From Streptomyces coacervatus (GTDB taxonomy: Bacteria > Actinomycetota > Actinomycetes > Streptomycetales > Streptomycetaceae): a stretch of 64,000 nt of DNA. How positions within the stretch are numbered: the stretch's first letter is position 1; each line of letters begins with the position of its first letter. The notes below the pieces were generated by a model. That model searched no databases, had not been told where the DNA came from, and saw nothing but the letters and a program-made list of their open reading frames with translations. The position numbers were made by a program, and so were the translations under genes. The stretch lies in the NCBI RefSeq assembly GCF_029223485.1, contig NZ_JARHTP010000018.1, positions 124,001 through 188,000 on the forward strand, given 5' to 3'. Positions 23,538 to 31,604 of this stretch are shown in pieces.

Positions 23538-23584
23538 TCCACACCCGGACGACCGGACGCAAGAAGAACCGAAGGAGCACACCC

Positions 23585-24019
23585 ATGACCACCAGCGACC
23601 CCAGGGCCGTCGTCATCCGCTACGTCGAGGCCGTCCGCGACGGCGACGCCGACGTCATCCACGACAGCTTCTCCGAAGACGCGACCTGGCACTACCCGGG
23701 CGACCTGCCCATCTCCAAGGTGTGGCACGGCCGCGACGAGATCATCAACGAGTTCCTCGGCAGCATGGGACCGGTCCTGGTCCCCGGCACCATGGAGATC
23801 GAACTGGTCAGCACGATCGCCGAGAGCGACCGCGTGGTGGCCGAATGGACCTCCAAGGCCACGACCGTGTACGGCGGCACCTACGACAATCGCTGCATCG
23901 GCATCTATACGATCCGCGACGGCAAGATCGCCTCCGTGATCGAATACGCCGACACCAGGCACGTGGCCGCAGCCCTCTTCCCGGGTGCCGACGCCCACCG
24001 TCCCGCCGACACCGAGTGA
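23585..24019 (+). CDS. NTF2-like / SnoaL-fold protein
   Basis: A 144-aa protein with the cone-shaped NTF2-like fold pattern: RAVVIRYVEAVRDGDADVIH, FSEDATWHYPGDLP, WHGRDEIINEFLG, then a beta-rich half ending GIYTIRDGKIASVIEYADT. The family covers small cyclases, isomerases, hydrolases and non-catalytic ligand binders. The RBS AAGGAG precedes the ATG. It probably shares a transcript and a substrate with the oxidoreductase upstream. Confidence 0.85.
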   Translation: MTTSDPRAVVIRYVEAVRDGDADVIHDSFSEDATWHYPGDLPISKVWHGRDEIINEFLGSMGPVLVPGTMEIELVSTIAESDRVVAEWTSKATTVYGGTYDNRCIGIYTIRDGKIASVIEYADTRHVAAALFPGADAHRPADTE

Positions 24020-24294
24020 GCCGCCCGGCCGGCACCGCCGACGTCCGTGTCTCGTGTGCTCCGCGGTCGGCCGGGCAGATGAAGGGCCCTGAGTACTTGC
24101 CGGTCGGGGCCTTCGTCGTAGCGCTGCAGGGAGACCGGCACGACTGCCGAAGTGTCCGGTGAAGCGGGCGAAGTGACGACCGGCCGTGATCAGGTGGCAG
24201 GTCAGGTCCAGGAGTTCCCGTGTCGCCGGGCTCCCGGTGATGGTGCTGACCGCGCCGTAGGCCACCGCGCGGGTGTCGGCAGCCGGCGCGGACT

Positions 24295-25194
24295 TCACCC
24301 CAGTGCGGACTTCACCAAGGAGGCCGCGGCCTTCATGCCCGCCTCGTTCGGGTGGTAGGTGGTCCGGCCCGAGGCCGGCTTGTACTTCTCCACCCACGGG
24401 TCGGCCGCGCAGGCGTCGTGGCCGTGGCTGGCGGTGGCGAAGCGGACCAGGGTCGCCCCGGTGCGGTTCGCCGTGTCGATGTAGGCCTGCGCGAGGCGGG
24501 TGGCGACGGTGCGCTCGAATATCCGCTGGTCGGCGGTGAGCGGCACGCCGGTGCAGCCGCCGGTGTCGGGCAGGAGGGTGGAGTAGCTGACCAGGAGGAT
24601 GCGTGCCTGTGGGGCCCTGGCCTTGACGGCGTTCACCACGTTCTCGATCTTCTGGCCCACCGAGCCGAGGGTGGTGTTGATCGCGGCCTGGTCCACGGTG
24701 CCGCAGTTCGTGCCGCCGCTGTTCTGGCAGGAGTACGTGACCATGCTGCCCAGGTAGTTGACGTCGTTGCCGCCGATGGTGATCGTGACCAGGTCGGTGC
24801 CGCTGTTCACGGCGTTGATCTGCGGCGGCTGCGAACCCTGGTTGGTGGTGAGGATGTTCGCCGTCGTGGCGCCGCTGCAGGTGACGTCCGTCAGATTCGC
24901 CCCGGTGTCGCGGGCCACGATGCTCGCGTAGTTGGTGCCCGACCGCGCGCACGCCGCCGCCCCGCTGCTCGACTGCAGCGGCGGGATGCTCGGGCCCGCG
25001 GCGAACGAGCTGCCCATCGCGACGTAGTCGAGACCGGCCGCCGTGGTCGAGGCGGTCAGGGCCAGTTGGGCCTTCGACTGCCGGCCGGCGCCGTCCGCTG
25101 TGGCGCTGCCGCCACAGGCCGTGAGGGTGAGGGCACCGACGACCAGGGCCGCACAGGCCATCAGGGCGTTTCGTCGGCGTGTGTCCGTTGCCAC
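24295..25194 (-). CDS. Secreted SGNH/GDSL-family hydrolase lipoprotein
   Basis: A 299-aa protein starting at GTG 25194, which has AGGAG at correct spacing. A lipoprotein signal (RRRNALMACAALV, then LTLTACGGS with the lipobox cysteine near residue 28) anchors it to the membrane. SGNH blocks are visible: AMGSSFAAGPS (a Ser-nucleophile variant of GDS), VTITIGGNDVNYL with the block III Asn, and TYHPNEAGMKA with the catalytic His near the C-terminus. Several cysteines suggest disulfides. It is probably an esterase or lipase acting outside the cell. Confidence 0.9.
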   Translation of the reverse strand: MATDTRRRNALMACAALVVGALTLTACGGSATADGAGRQSKAQLALTASTTAAGLDYVAMGSSFAAGPSIPPLQSSSGAAACARSGTNYASIVARDTGANLTDVTCSGATTANILTTNQGSQPPQINAVNSGTDLVTITIGGNDVNYLGSMVTYSCQNSGGTNCGTVDQAAINTTLGSVGQKIENVVNAVKARAPQARILLVSYSTLLPDTGGCTGVPLTADQRIFERTVATRLAQAYIDTANRTGATLVRFATASHGHDACAADPWVEKYKPASGRTTYHPNEAGMKAAASLVKSALG

Positions 25195-25321
25195 AAGCTG
25201 CTCCTGTCTTCCTTCATGGTTCATGGGGTGTGGTCCGCTCCGGTGCTGTCAGAGGAGAGCACGCAGTGCCGCGTGTGGCCCGCTGTGACGCGTGCGCAAC
25301 TCACCTCCGTACGTGGGGAGT

Positions 25322-25456
25322 TCAGACCGCGTGGCCGCGGCGGAGGACCCCCGCCTCCTCCGCCAGACGGCCCGTGCTGCCCATGACGATGACCTGGAAG
25401 GCCGCGCCGAAGTAGGCGGTTACGAAGCGGGAGATCCTGCGGGAGCTGCTGTGCAT
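25322..25456 (-). CDS. Possible 44-aa small protein
   Basis: A short ORF beginning MHSSSRRISRFVTAYFGAAF, downstream of the DUF4232 lipoprotein gene on the same strand. A mildly hydrophobic stretch (FVTAYFGAAFQVIVMG) follows a basic N-terminus, which could make a small membrane-associated peptide. The RBS (GGCAGG) is weak and no family is recognised. The rest of the 321-base interval 25195-25515 holds nothing else convincing. Confidence 0.35.
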   Translation of the reverse strand: MHSSSRRISRFVTAYFGAAFQVIVMGSTGRLAEEAGVLRRGHAV

Positions 25457-25515
25457 GGTGGGTTGCCTGCCTTCCGGGTCCGTGAGGTGCTGTTCGTCGA
25501 ACGGGCGCTCAGGTG

Positions 25516-26250
25516 TCACCAGTTGGTGGCGTCGCTCATCGACTGCTGCCAGTAGGTGACCTTGAGCGAGTCGTCGATGTAGGCGCCCTTGGCAGGCAGC
25601 GACGGGTGAGCGCCCTTGCCGACGTTCCCGCTCATGGAACGGCCGTAGAAGTAGACGGTCAGGGACTTCGCGGTGCGGCCGTCCTTGCCGCTGCCGTCGG
25701 TGGCGGACAGGCTGACGGCCGCGTATCCGGACTGGCCCGGCTCGAGCGTGACGACTGCCTGCGGCTGCGAGTCCTCGATGACCGGAGGCTCGGACTGGGC
25801 GTCGGTGAACTGGACGCTCGGGTAGCCGTAGAGGAAGCAGGCCCTGCTGCCGGTGTTGGTCACCGTGAGCAGCATGTGGTTCACGGGGCGGTTCAGCGGG
25901 GCCGCCACCGTCTTGGTGTTGGACCCCTCACAGGTGACCGGCTTGCCTGACGAGCCGGGCGCCTTCGACGCGGGGGCGCCGGCGGCGGGCTTCGAACCGG
26001 CGGTGGTGGACCCGCCGGTGGACTTGCCGCCGGAGGAGCCGGTCGAACCCGTGGAGCCGGTCGAACCCGTGGAGTTGGAGTCCGCGCCCGAGGAGGCCGC
26101 ACCGGACGAGGAGCTCGTGGAGGTGGTCGCCGCTGCGCCCTCGTCGTGGGAGCCCGTTCCGTCGTTGCAGGCGGTCAGGGAGAGCGCGGCGAGAACGGCG
26201 GTCACGGCGGCGGCTGCGAGACGGGTGCGGGAGGTACGGAGATCGGACAT
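25516..26250 (-). CDS. DUF4232-domain lipoprotein
   Basis: A 244-aa lipoprotein. The signal is RTRLAAAAVTAVLAALSLTAC, with the lipobox cysteine near residue 28. A long Ser/Thr/Gly low-complexity linker follows (about 29-100, including repeated STG units). The C-terminal DUF4232 domain of about 140 residues carries VTCEGSN, HMLLTVTNTGSRACFLYGYP and LEPGQSGYAAVSL. DUF4232 proteins are common surface proteins of Streptomyces with no known activity. The lone cysteine pair (TCEG and ACFLY) may be a disulfide. Confidence 0.88.
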   Translation of the reverse strand: MSDLRTSRTRLAAAAVTAVLAALSLTACNDGTGSHDEGAAATTSTSSSSGAASSGADSNSTGSTGSTGSTGSSGGKSTGGSTTAGSKPAAGAPASKAPGSSGKPVTCEGSNTKTVAAPLNRPVNHMLLTVTNTGSRACFLYGYPSVQFTDAQSEPPVIEDSQPQAVVTLEPGQSGYAAVSLSATDGSGKDGRTAKSLTVYFYGRSMSGNVGKGAHPSLPAKGAYIDDSLKVTYWQQSMSDATNW

Positions 26251-26441
26251 GTTGCTGTGCCCCTTCGGTGTTCGGGTGGCGGTGGTGATCGGATGACCGA
26301 AGCTTGCGAGGTGATCCGTCCCAACCGCCACGCCCGGCGGGGAGTTGGGGACGCTGGAACGCCGAAATGCACTCTGACCAGGGAGAACACGGTCGCCCTG
26401 GAACGGGCGAATGGGATGCGGGGACTGCGGGGGAACGGCTG

Positions 26442-27302
26442 TCAGGGGTTCCAGAAGACGCTGGTGAAGGCGCGGTCAAAGCGTCGCGCGGCCAGGTCCT
26501 CGCGCTGAATGACCCAGTGGACGGTGGCGCTCTCCCAGCCTTGTACGTCCATGCCTGCCACCCAGTCGGCCAGGAGCACCCAGTCCGAGACGTCACCCGA
26601 AACCGGTCCGTCCCCCCGGCCCGCTTCCGCGGCTTTCACGGCCCTGTACACGGCATGGTCGACCGGGTCGGTGTCGATGGCCTCCTCATCGGCGTAGCCC
26701 CCGATCTGCAGCGGCCCCTCGGGGGCGATGTCCGCACGGGTGCCCTCCCAGACCGCGACGAGTTCCTCGCAGCGGGGATGCTCGGGATGCGGCCCGCCCC
26801 ACGGCATGCCGGGCTGTACGACCGACTTGTGGTGGGGCAGCGACACAGTGGCCGTCGCCCGCAGCGGACCCTGCGGGAACTCCGCGAACATCGCCTCGTA
26901 GTCATCCCAGTCGGAGGAGTTCCAGGCGTGCTTGTCCCGTTCGACCACGGCCGAGCCGACGGGGACGTACACCACGCTGCCCATGGTCTCGTCGTCGTCG
27001 GCGGTCTCGGGGAAGGCGAAGAGCAGCAGCCTGCCGTCGGGAGGCAGGGGCAGGTCCGTCGCGTCGGCGGGCAGGGCCGCGAGGTCGATGGAGGCGACGA
27101 AGGGGTGGGCGGGGTCCGGGGTTTCGGCCGGAAGCAGGAGCGGACCACCGAACCGGCCCACGACCGGCCCGTCCCCGCCCCGTGTCAGCGTCAGGCAGGG
27201 GCGGGCGGTGGCCAACCATCGCTCTACGTCGTCGGCCGGTATGCCCTGCGCAATCGCCTTGTCACGGAAGGGACTTAACCGGTTCCACAGCTCAGGAGTC
27301 AT
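26442..27302 (-). CDS. DUF1963 (YwqG-like) protein
   Basis: A 286-aa cytoplasmic protein matching the DUF1963/YwqG pattern. GRFGGPLLLPAETPDP near the start is followed by HPFVASIDLAALPA, GRLLLFAFPE, then KSVVQPGMPWGGPHPEHP and QIGGYADEEAI, ending with WVLLADWVAGMDVQGW. The family function is unknown. ATG 27302 is used; a GTG at 27338 would add 12 residues. Confidence 0.82.
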   Translation of the reverse strand: MTPELWNRLSPFRDKAIAQGIPADDVERWLATARPCLTLTRGGDGPVVGRFGGPLLLPAETPDPAHPFVASIDLAALPADATDLPLPPDGRLLLFAFPETADDDETMGSVVYVPVGSAVVERDKHAWNSSDWDDYEAMFAEFPQGPLRATATVSLPHHKSVVQPGMPWGGPHPEHPRCEELVAVWEGTRADIAPEGPLQIGGYADEEAIDTDPVDHAVYRAVKAAEAGRGDGPVSGDVSDWVLLADWVAGMDVQGWESATVHWVIQREDLAARRFDRAFTSVFWNP

Positions 27303-27426
27303 GGGCAAAACCGTAAGGGGAGGCACTGACACAGCCACTTCGAAGCCGCGGCGCGCCGCCGAGGAGCCGCCTGATTCCCTGTCCTGGCGAACCCGGCGCT
27401 GATCCAGACGACAAGGCCGAGGCGGA

Positions 27427-27825
27427 TCAGACCTGGCCGCCCGCGGCGGTGATCATGAGCGGTTCCGCGGCCTCCTCCGTCGTGTCCGGCGGCACGACCA
27501 GCAGGTCCCAGCGCCCCTGGCCGGGGGCGAGCAGGACGACGGTGTACGGGGCGGATCCCACCAGGGTCCTGCGCAGTCGTACGACCTGGTTGGAGACGAG
27601 CATCCGGCCGGGCATCGCGGACCATGTCGCCCCGCTGACCGTGACGCCGGCGATGTGGCCCCATGCACGCGGCAGTCCGGCGAGCAGTTGCGGAAGTTCG
27701 GCGAGCAGGTCGTACGAACGCGGCCACCATGCGCCGTCGATGGCTCGGGGCAGGTTCCCGCGGGGGGCCAGGCGGAGGCGCAGGGTGGGCTGGGAGGGAA
27801 GCGGGGGTTGCAGTGCGGTGGTCAT
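27427..27825 (-). CDS. DUF5994 family protein (copy 1)
   Basis: A 132-aa protein with the DUF5994 landmarks: LRLAPRGNLPRAIDGAWWPRSYDLLAELP, WGHIAGVTVSGATW and GRWDLLVVPPDTTEEAAEPL. AGGAG precedes ATG 27825. Two more members lie at 29247 and 30490. The family is restricted to actinomycetes and uncharacterised. The other two copies end with ALHLTASALL, which this copy lacks, so its C-terminus is shorter by about 20 residues. Confidence 0.85.
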   Translation of the reverse strand: MTTALQPPLPSQPTLRLRLAPRGNLPRAIDGAWWPRSYDLLAELPQLLAGLPRAWGHIAGVTVSGATWSAMPGRMLVSNQVVRLRRTLVGSAPYTVVLLAPGQGRWDLLVVPPDTTEEAAEPLMITAAGGQV

Positions 27826-28331
27826 GATGGCTCCTGCCAACTGCCTTGCACGGGTGAGTGTTTGACGTCAGGCGCGACGGGTCGACCTGACCGCGGTCGA
27901 CGCCGTACCGAAAGCCGGTGGGGTCGGCGAGGTGGGGCCGGATGACATGGAACGGCGGGGGCTCCTTGACCTCGGTGAAGGCCGCTGGGACGAGGTGCGG
28001 CCGGGGTCACTGGCTGCCCCTGATGGATGGGTGGCGCGCTGGAGGCGACCGGTCGGGCGGGCACGGCGCACCCTCGTGCTCCCCAAGGTACTCTCGCGCA
28101 GACGGAAGCGTCGGGGGCCCTGAACGGAGCCTCGGACAGGATGCGCCGAGGTCGGCACCGCGTTGACACCCGACGTCGCCGGACGTTGACTGGCAGCACG
28201 GCGCGGGGCAGGACGCAGGCCGTGAAGGGCAGGACCGCCCGGATTCGAGGAACCCGGCAGCAGGCCGTCGCGAAGGCCGAGGGCGTCTTCGGGCGGCGAC
28301 CCCCATCGCAACGGGAACGGTGCACACGACG
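27826..28331. other. 506-base gap without a convincing gene
   Basis: Open frames run through this stretch on both strands, but none has an RBS-supported start or recognisable sequence. It separates the divergent DUF5994 copy 1 and the small helical protein, so it should contain both promoters. No clear palindromes were found. Confidence 0.4.
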
Positions 28332-28676
28332 ATGTACGACCAGACACGCGCCCGGCAACCCTCCGACCAGCCCCCGGGCCTCGCCGGGCGCCGCGCCCCG
28401 GGCCCGGAACCACTGCTTTCGCCCGACGAACGGGACAAGATCGTCCGGCACCTCGGACATGCCGTCAACACCTTCGCGGACACCCCGGGCCAGGCCCTGG
28501 AGGAGGCCGAGAGCGCCTTCGACGAAGCCACCGACGCGCTGGTGAACGCCCTCACGGAGCGGCGGCGCCTCCTGCGCGCAAGCTGGCAGGACCAGGACCC
28601 CGAGACGCAGTCCGCCGAACTCCGGTTGGCGCTGCGGGAGTACCGGGAGATCACCGGGCGGCTGCTGCGCGCATAG
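28332..28676 (+). CDS. Small helical protein of unknown function
   Basis: A 114-aa hydrophilic protein. Residues about 35-110 are predicted helical and charged: DERDKIVRHLGHAVNTFADT, EEAESAFDEATDALVNALTERR and ELRLALREYREITGRLL. GTG 28320 is an alternative start. No enzyme motif is present. The codon pattern and consistent amphipathic repeats favour a real gene. It lies among DUF5994 and stress-response genes. Confidence 0.65.
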   Translation: MYDQTRARQPSDQPPGLAGRRAPGPEPLLSPDERDKIVRHLGHAVNTFADTPGQALEEAESAFDEATDALVNALTERRRLLRASWQDQDPETQSAELRLALREYREITGRLLRA

Positions 28677-29246
28677 GCGGCCACAGGTCCGGCGCACACG
28701 CCTTCCGACGGCCGCCGCCGATCGTCCGATCCTCGACGGCGGCCGCCCGGGGCTCCCCGCGCGGCCGATTCCCCCCGGCCTCGGCGCGCGTACGGGAGCC
28801 ATGTGCCCCACATCGAACCGTGCGACGGCAAGCGGGAGATCACCGCCGCCGGTCTCGCGACGAGGGGAAGCAGGACAGAGCAAGCGCAGGAGCCGACCGG
28901 GCGGGCAACGAGAGCCGACTGCTCTGCAAGGGCTGCGAATCGGTCCTTGCCCGGGGATCGGGGGCACAGGCAGCCGACGGGCTGCCGAACGGTGTGCGTT
29001 CCGAACGAAATCCCGTGCACGGCATCCTGCGCACGGCGGAATACCGCAAGCCTAGGCGGGATCACCCCGGGTGAGAACCCGTTACGACCTTTGAGAATCC
29101 CTCGGACGGCCCGCCTGTCGACGCACCGGGGCGGAGTAGCGTGGAGCGAACCGGGAGTTTCCCGTACGCCGGCCCCCGTCGGCGTCGTTCTCGGCGCACG
29201 ACGACACCGGTCCGTCGCCCGGCGGCCCGGAGACAGGGACCGCGAC
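28677..29246. other. 570-base gap without a convincing gene
   Basis: No RBS-supported gene could be seen. Plus-strand frames such as 28803-29741 run into the downstream DUF5994 gene but have no recognisable upstream domain. The DNA just before 29247 should hold the DUF5994 copy 2 promoter. Confidence 0.4.
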
Positions 29247-29741
29247 ATGAACGCGCCCACCGGTCAACGCGCCTCGCCCGACCGGAAGCACCCTTCCCGG
29301 AAGCACCCCTCCTCACTTCGCCCCGCCCGGCTCACCCTGCGTCCGCCGACCTTCCCGCCCGGCCCCGTGAACGGCGCCTGGTGGCCCCGTTCCGACGACC
29401 TGCCGGCCGAGCTGCCCGCTCTCATCGAGGCGTTCGACACGTCGTGGGGGCGTGTGACGCGCATGGCCGCACACCGCAGCGCCTGGCCGCAGGCACCCTG
29501 CGACCTGCCCGTCGACGGGCACACGGTGCGGGCCGCGTGGTACACGTCCGGGTTCGACCCGCACGTGATCCGGCTCTTCTCCTACGGCGTCGGACGCCGG
29601 GACCTGCTGATCGTCCCGCCCGGGACCGGGACGGCCACGGCCGAGCGGCTGATGACGGCCGCGGCCGACCCCGCGCTCCACCTCACGGCGAGCGCGCTCC
29701 TGGAGGACACGGGAGGAAGCCCCCCGGCAGCAGACACGTGA
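29247..29741 (+). CDS. DUF5994 family protein (copy 2)
   Basis: A 164-aa protein. After a basic N-terminal extension of about 27 residues comes RLTLRPPTFPPGPVNGAWWP, DDLPAELPALIEAFDTSWG, GRRDLLIVPPGTGTATAERL and the closing DPALHLTASALLED. GAWWPR and the RDLLIVPP segment identify it with the copies at 27427 and 30490. The function is unknown. It is followed 180 bp later by an RsbW-like kinase gene. Confidence 0.85.
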   Translation: MNAPTGQRASPDRKHPSRKHPSSLRPARLTLRPPTFPPGPVNGAWWPRSDDLPAELPALIEAFDTSWGRVTRMAAHRSAWPQAPCDLPVDGHTVRAAWYTSGFDPHVIRLFSYGVGRRDLLIVPPGTGTATAERLMTAAADPALHLTASALLEDTGGSPPAADT

Positions 29742-29921
29742 CCACCACGCTGCGGCGCCGAGCCACCCCGACGAGACGACGGGTGGCTCACCTGCTTCCG
29801 GTTGACGATCACCCGCGCGGGGCATCTGGAGGGGGCAGGCCCGGCCGGGCAGGACATGCCGCGGCCCGGCGAGCGGCCACGGCCACGGCGGTCGGTGGCC
29901 CAGGAGGGGAAGTGATCCGCC

Positions 29922-30338
29922 ATGCGTGCGCATCGGCGTACCCATCGGCGTTCCGTACGAGTCGAGTACCTCCTGCCCGACGAGGCCGAATCGGCCGGCA
30001 GGGCACGGAAGTTGACCTCGCAGTTCCTCGCCCGGCCCGGCCGCCGGACGGCAGGGCTCGACGCCGAGCACATCGGCGACGCGACACTCATCGTCTCCGA
30101 GCTGGTCACCAACGCCACGCGGCACGGCGGCACCTGCCGCCTGCGTCTGCACGTGTCCGACACACGGTTGACCGTCGAGGTCTACGACGACAGCCCCGGT
30201 CGGCCCCGCGTGCGAGCGCTGACGACCTGGGGCGAGAGCGGGCGGGGCCTCGCCATGGTGCGGTGCCTGGCACAGCGCTTCGACATCGATCCGGTCAGCG
30301 GGGGCGGCAAGAGAGTGCGCGCGGTCCTGGCCCTGTGA
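29922..30338 (+). CDS. RsbW-like ATP-binding protein (HATPase_c_2)
   Basis: A 138-aa GHKL-fold protein. The N box is IVSELVTNATRHG, the G1 region is VEVYDDSPGRPRV, and GESGRGLAMVRCLAQRFDI carries the ATP-lid glycines. It has no sensor or dimerisation domain. Such stand-alone modules in Streptomyces act as anti-sigma factor kinases or as partners of SpoIIE-type phosphatases such as the one at 38143. It lies between two DUF5994 copies, suggesting a link to general stress control (inference). Confidence 0.88.
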   Translation: MRAHRRTHRRSVRVEYLLPDEAESAGRARKLTSQFLARPGRRTAGLDAEHIGDATLIVSELVTNATRHGGTCRLRLHVSDTRLTVEVYDDSPGRPRVRALTTWGESGRGLAMVRCLAQRFDIDPVSGGGKRVRAVLAL

Positions 30339-30489
30339 CGGGCCTGGGGCGTCGCTCCGCGGCCTGCCGCTCCTCGGCCAGGCGTAGCCTGGAGGTACCG
30401 AGGGCTTTCGCGCAGCGCGACCAGTGGTGCCGTTCCCGGCGAGTGACGAAACGGGCAGCCGTCCTCGGCTCCCGGGACGGGACCGCACG

Positions 30490-31017
30490 ATGGAACCCCG
30501 CACAACGCCGGCCGGGGGCGCGTCCGGGGACGACGCGCACACGTACCGCATGCCCCTGCCCCGCCTGGCCCTCACCCCGGGCGTCGGCCACGGCCCGCTG
30601 GACGGAGCCTGGTGGCCGCGCTGCGACGCGCTGGAACTGGAACTGCCCTCGCTCGTGGCCTTGTTGGAGCCGGGACGGGGCACGACCGTACGAGTCACTG
30701 TGGACGCCGCCCAATGGCCCGACGCACCGCACACGGTCATGGCACCCGGCCGAGTGATCGCCGTGGAGCCGGCCGGATCCGCAGGCGAGGCACACGTCAT
30801 CACCCTGGACTGCGACACCGTGGGACGCCGGGTGCTCCTGGTCGTCCCGCCCGCGGAGCCCGCCGGCACGGCCGCCCGGCTGCTGGCAGCCGCCGCCGAC
30901 CCCGCCCTCCACCTCACCGCGAGCGCGCTTCTGGCGACCGGCACGCCGGTGTGTCCTTCGTCTCGCAACCCTCCACGGGCCTGTTCAGGCAGGTCACGGC
31001 AGTGCGGTCGACAATGA
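30490..31017 (+). CDS. DUF5994 family protein (copy 3)
   Basis: A 175-aa protein with PLPRLALTPGVGHGPLDGAWWP, TTVRVTVDAAQWPDAPHTVM, GRRVLLVVPPAEPAGTAARL and DPALHLTASALLATG. It is the third family member within 3.6 kb. The last ~25 residues, rich in Ser/Arg/Cys, are not part of the family and could reflect loss of the original stop. GGGAATATTCCC-type palindromic DNA lies just after the gene. Confidence 0.84.
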   Translation: MEPRTTPAGGASGDDAHTYRMPLPRLALTPGVGHGPLDGAWWPRCDALELELPSLVALLEPGRGTTVRVTVDAAQWPDAPHTVMAPGRVIAVEPAGSAGEAHVITLDCDTVGRRVLLVVPPAEPAGTAARLLAAAADPALHLTASALLATGTPVCPSSRNPPRACSGRSRQCGRQ

Positions 31018-31033
31018 AATTCGCCCGGGATAC

Positions 31034-31047
31034 GGGGAATATTCCCC
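31034..31047. promoter_or_regulatory. 14-bp perfect palindrome GGGGAATATTCCCC
   Basis: It lies 17 bp after DUF5994 copy 3 and about 176 bp before the cold-shock gene. It could be a short terminator stem or a regulator site in the csp promoter region. Confidence 0.4.
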
Positions 31048-31172
31048 CACCCATCGACGGAGCGGAATTATGCGCCACACATGGCCGAGTACGCCGTGCT
31101 ACTGTCGAACCAGGTTGCAGTTGTGGTTGCCAAAAGGTTCATTTTCCGACGGGCTGATCATCACGGCGACAC

Positions 31173-31195
31173 GGAGTCCGCACAAGGCGGACTCC
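31173..31195 (+). promoter_or_regulatory. Hairpin in the cold-shock gene leader
   Basis: GGAGTCCG and CGGACTCC form a perfect 8-bp stem around a 7-base loop. The stem ends about 15 bases before the AAGGAG ribosome-binding site at 31210-31215. It could influence leader folding and temperature-dependent translation. Two GGAG-like Shine-Dalgarno mimics lie within the stem. Confidence 0.5.
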
Positions 31196-31222
31196 GAGCA
31201 CCGTTTCCGAAGGAGAAATGAC

Positions 31223-31426
31223 ATGGCTACCGGCACTGTGAAGTGGTTCAACGCCGAAAAGGGCTTCGGCTTCATCGAGCAGGACGGCGGCGGCGCCGAC
31301 GTCTTCGCCCACTACTCGAACATCGCCACGCAGGGCTTCCGTGAGCTGCAGGAAGGTCAGAAGGTGTCGTTCGACATCGCTCAGGGCCAGAAGGGCCCGA
31401 CCGCCGAGAACATCGTTCCGGCCTGA
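31223..31426 (+). CDS. CspA-family cold-shock protein
   Basis: A 67-aa single cold-shock domain. It has GTVKWFNAEKGFGFIEQDGG with the RNP1 motif KGFGFIE, DVFAHYSNI as RNP2-like, and GQKVSFDIAQGQKGPTAENI. It binds single-stranded nucleic acids and acts as an RNA chaperone. AAGGAG at ideal spacing and a long structured leader precede it, and a strong terminator follows. The DEAD-box helicase downstream is a common functional companion in cold and stress RNA remodelling. Confidence 0.95.
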   Translation: MATGTVKWFNAEKGFGFIEQDGGGADVFAHYSNIATQGFRELQEGQKVSFDIAQGQKGPTAENIVPA

Positions 31427-31450
31427 CACCGGCACTGACGCATACTTCAC

Positions 31451-31486
31451 AGCTGGGGCCCGCACCTTGGGGTGCGGGCCCCAGCT
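31451..31486 (+). terminator. Strong hairpin terminator after the cold-shock gene
   Basis: Perfect 16-bp arms AGCTGGGGCCCGCACC / GGTGCGGGCCCCAGCT around a TTGG loop, 25 bp past the stop codon. T residues are sparse, but stem stability is high. Confidence 0.85.
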
Positions 31487-31604
31487 CGCTGCATTTTCAG
31501 GGTGATTTTCCCCTGCCGTATTCGGCTCGCTCTCGCGATTCTCTGCGCCATTTGTTCTGCTGCGGGAATTCCTTGATACGCGCCCGCATCAAGGAAGATT
31601 CCGC

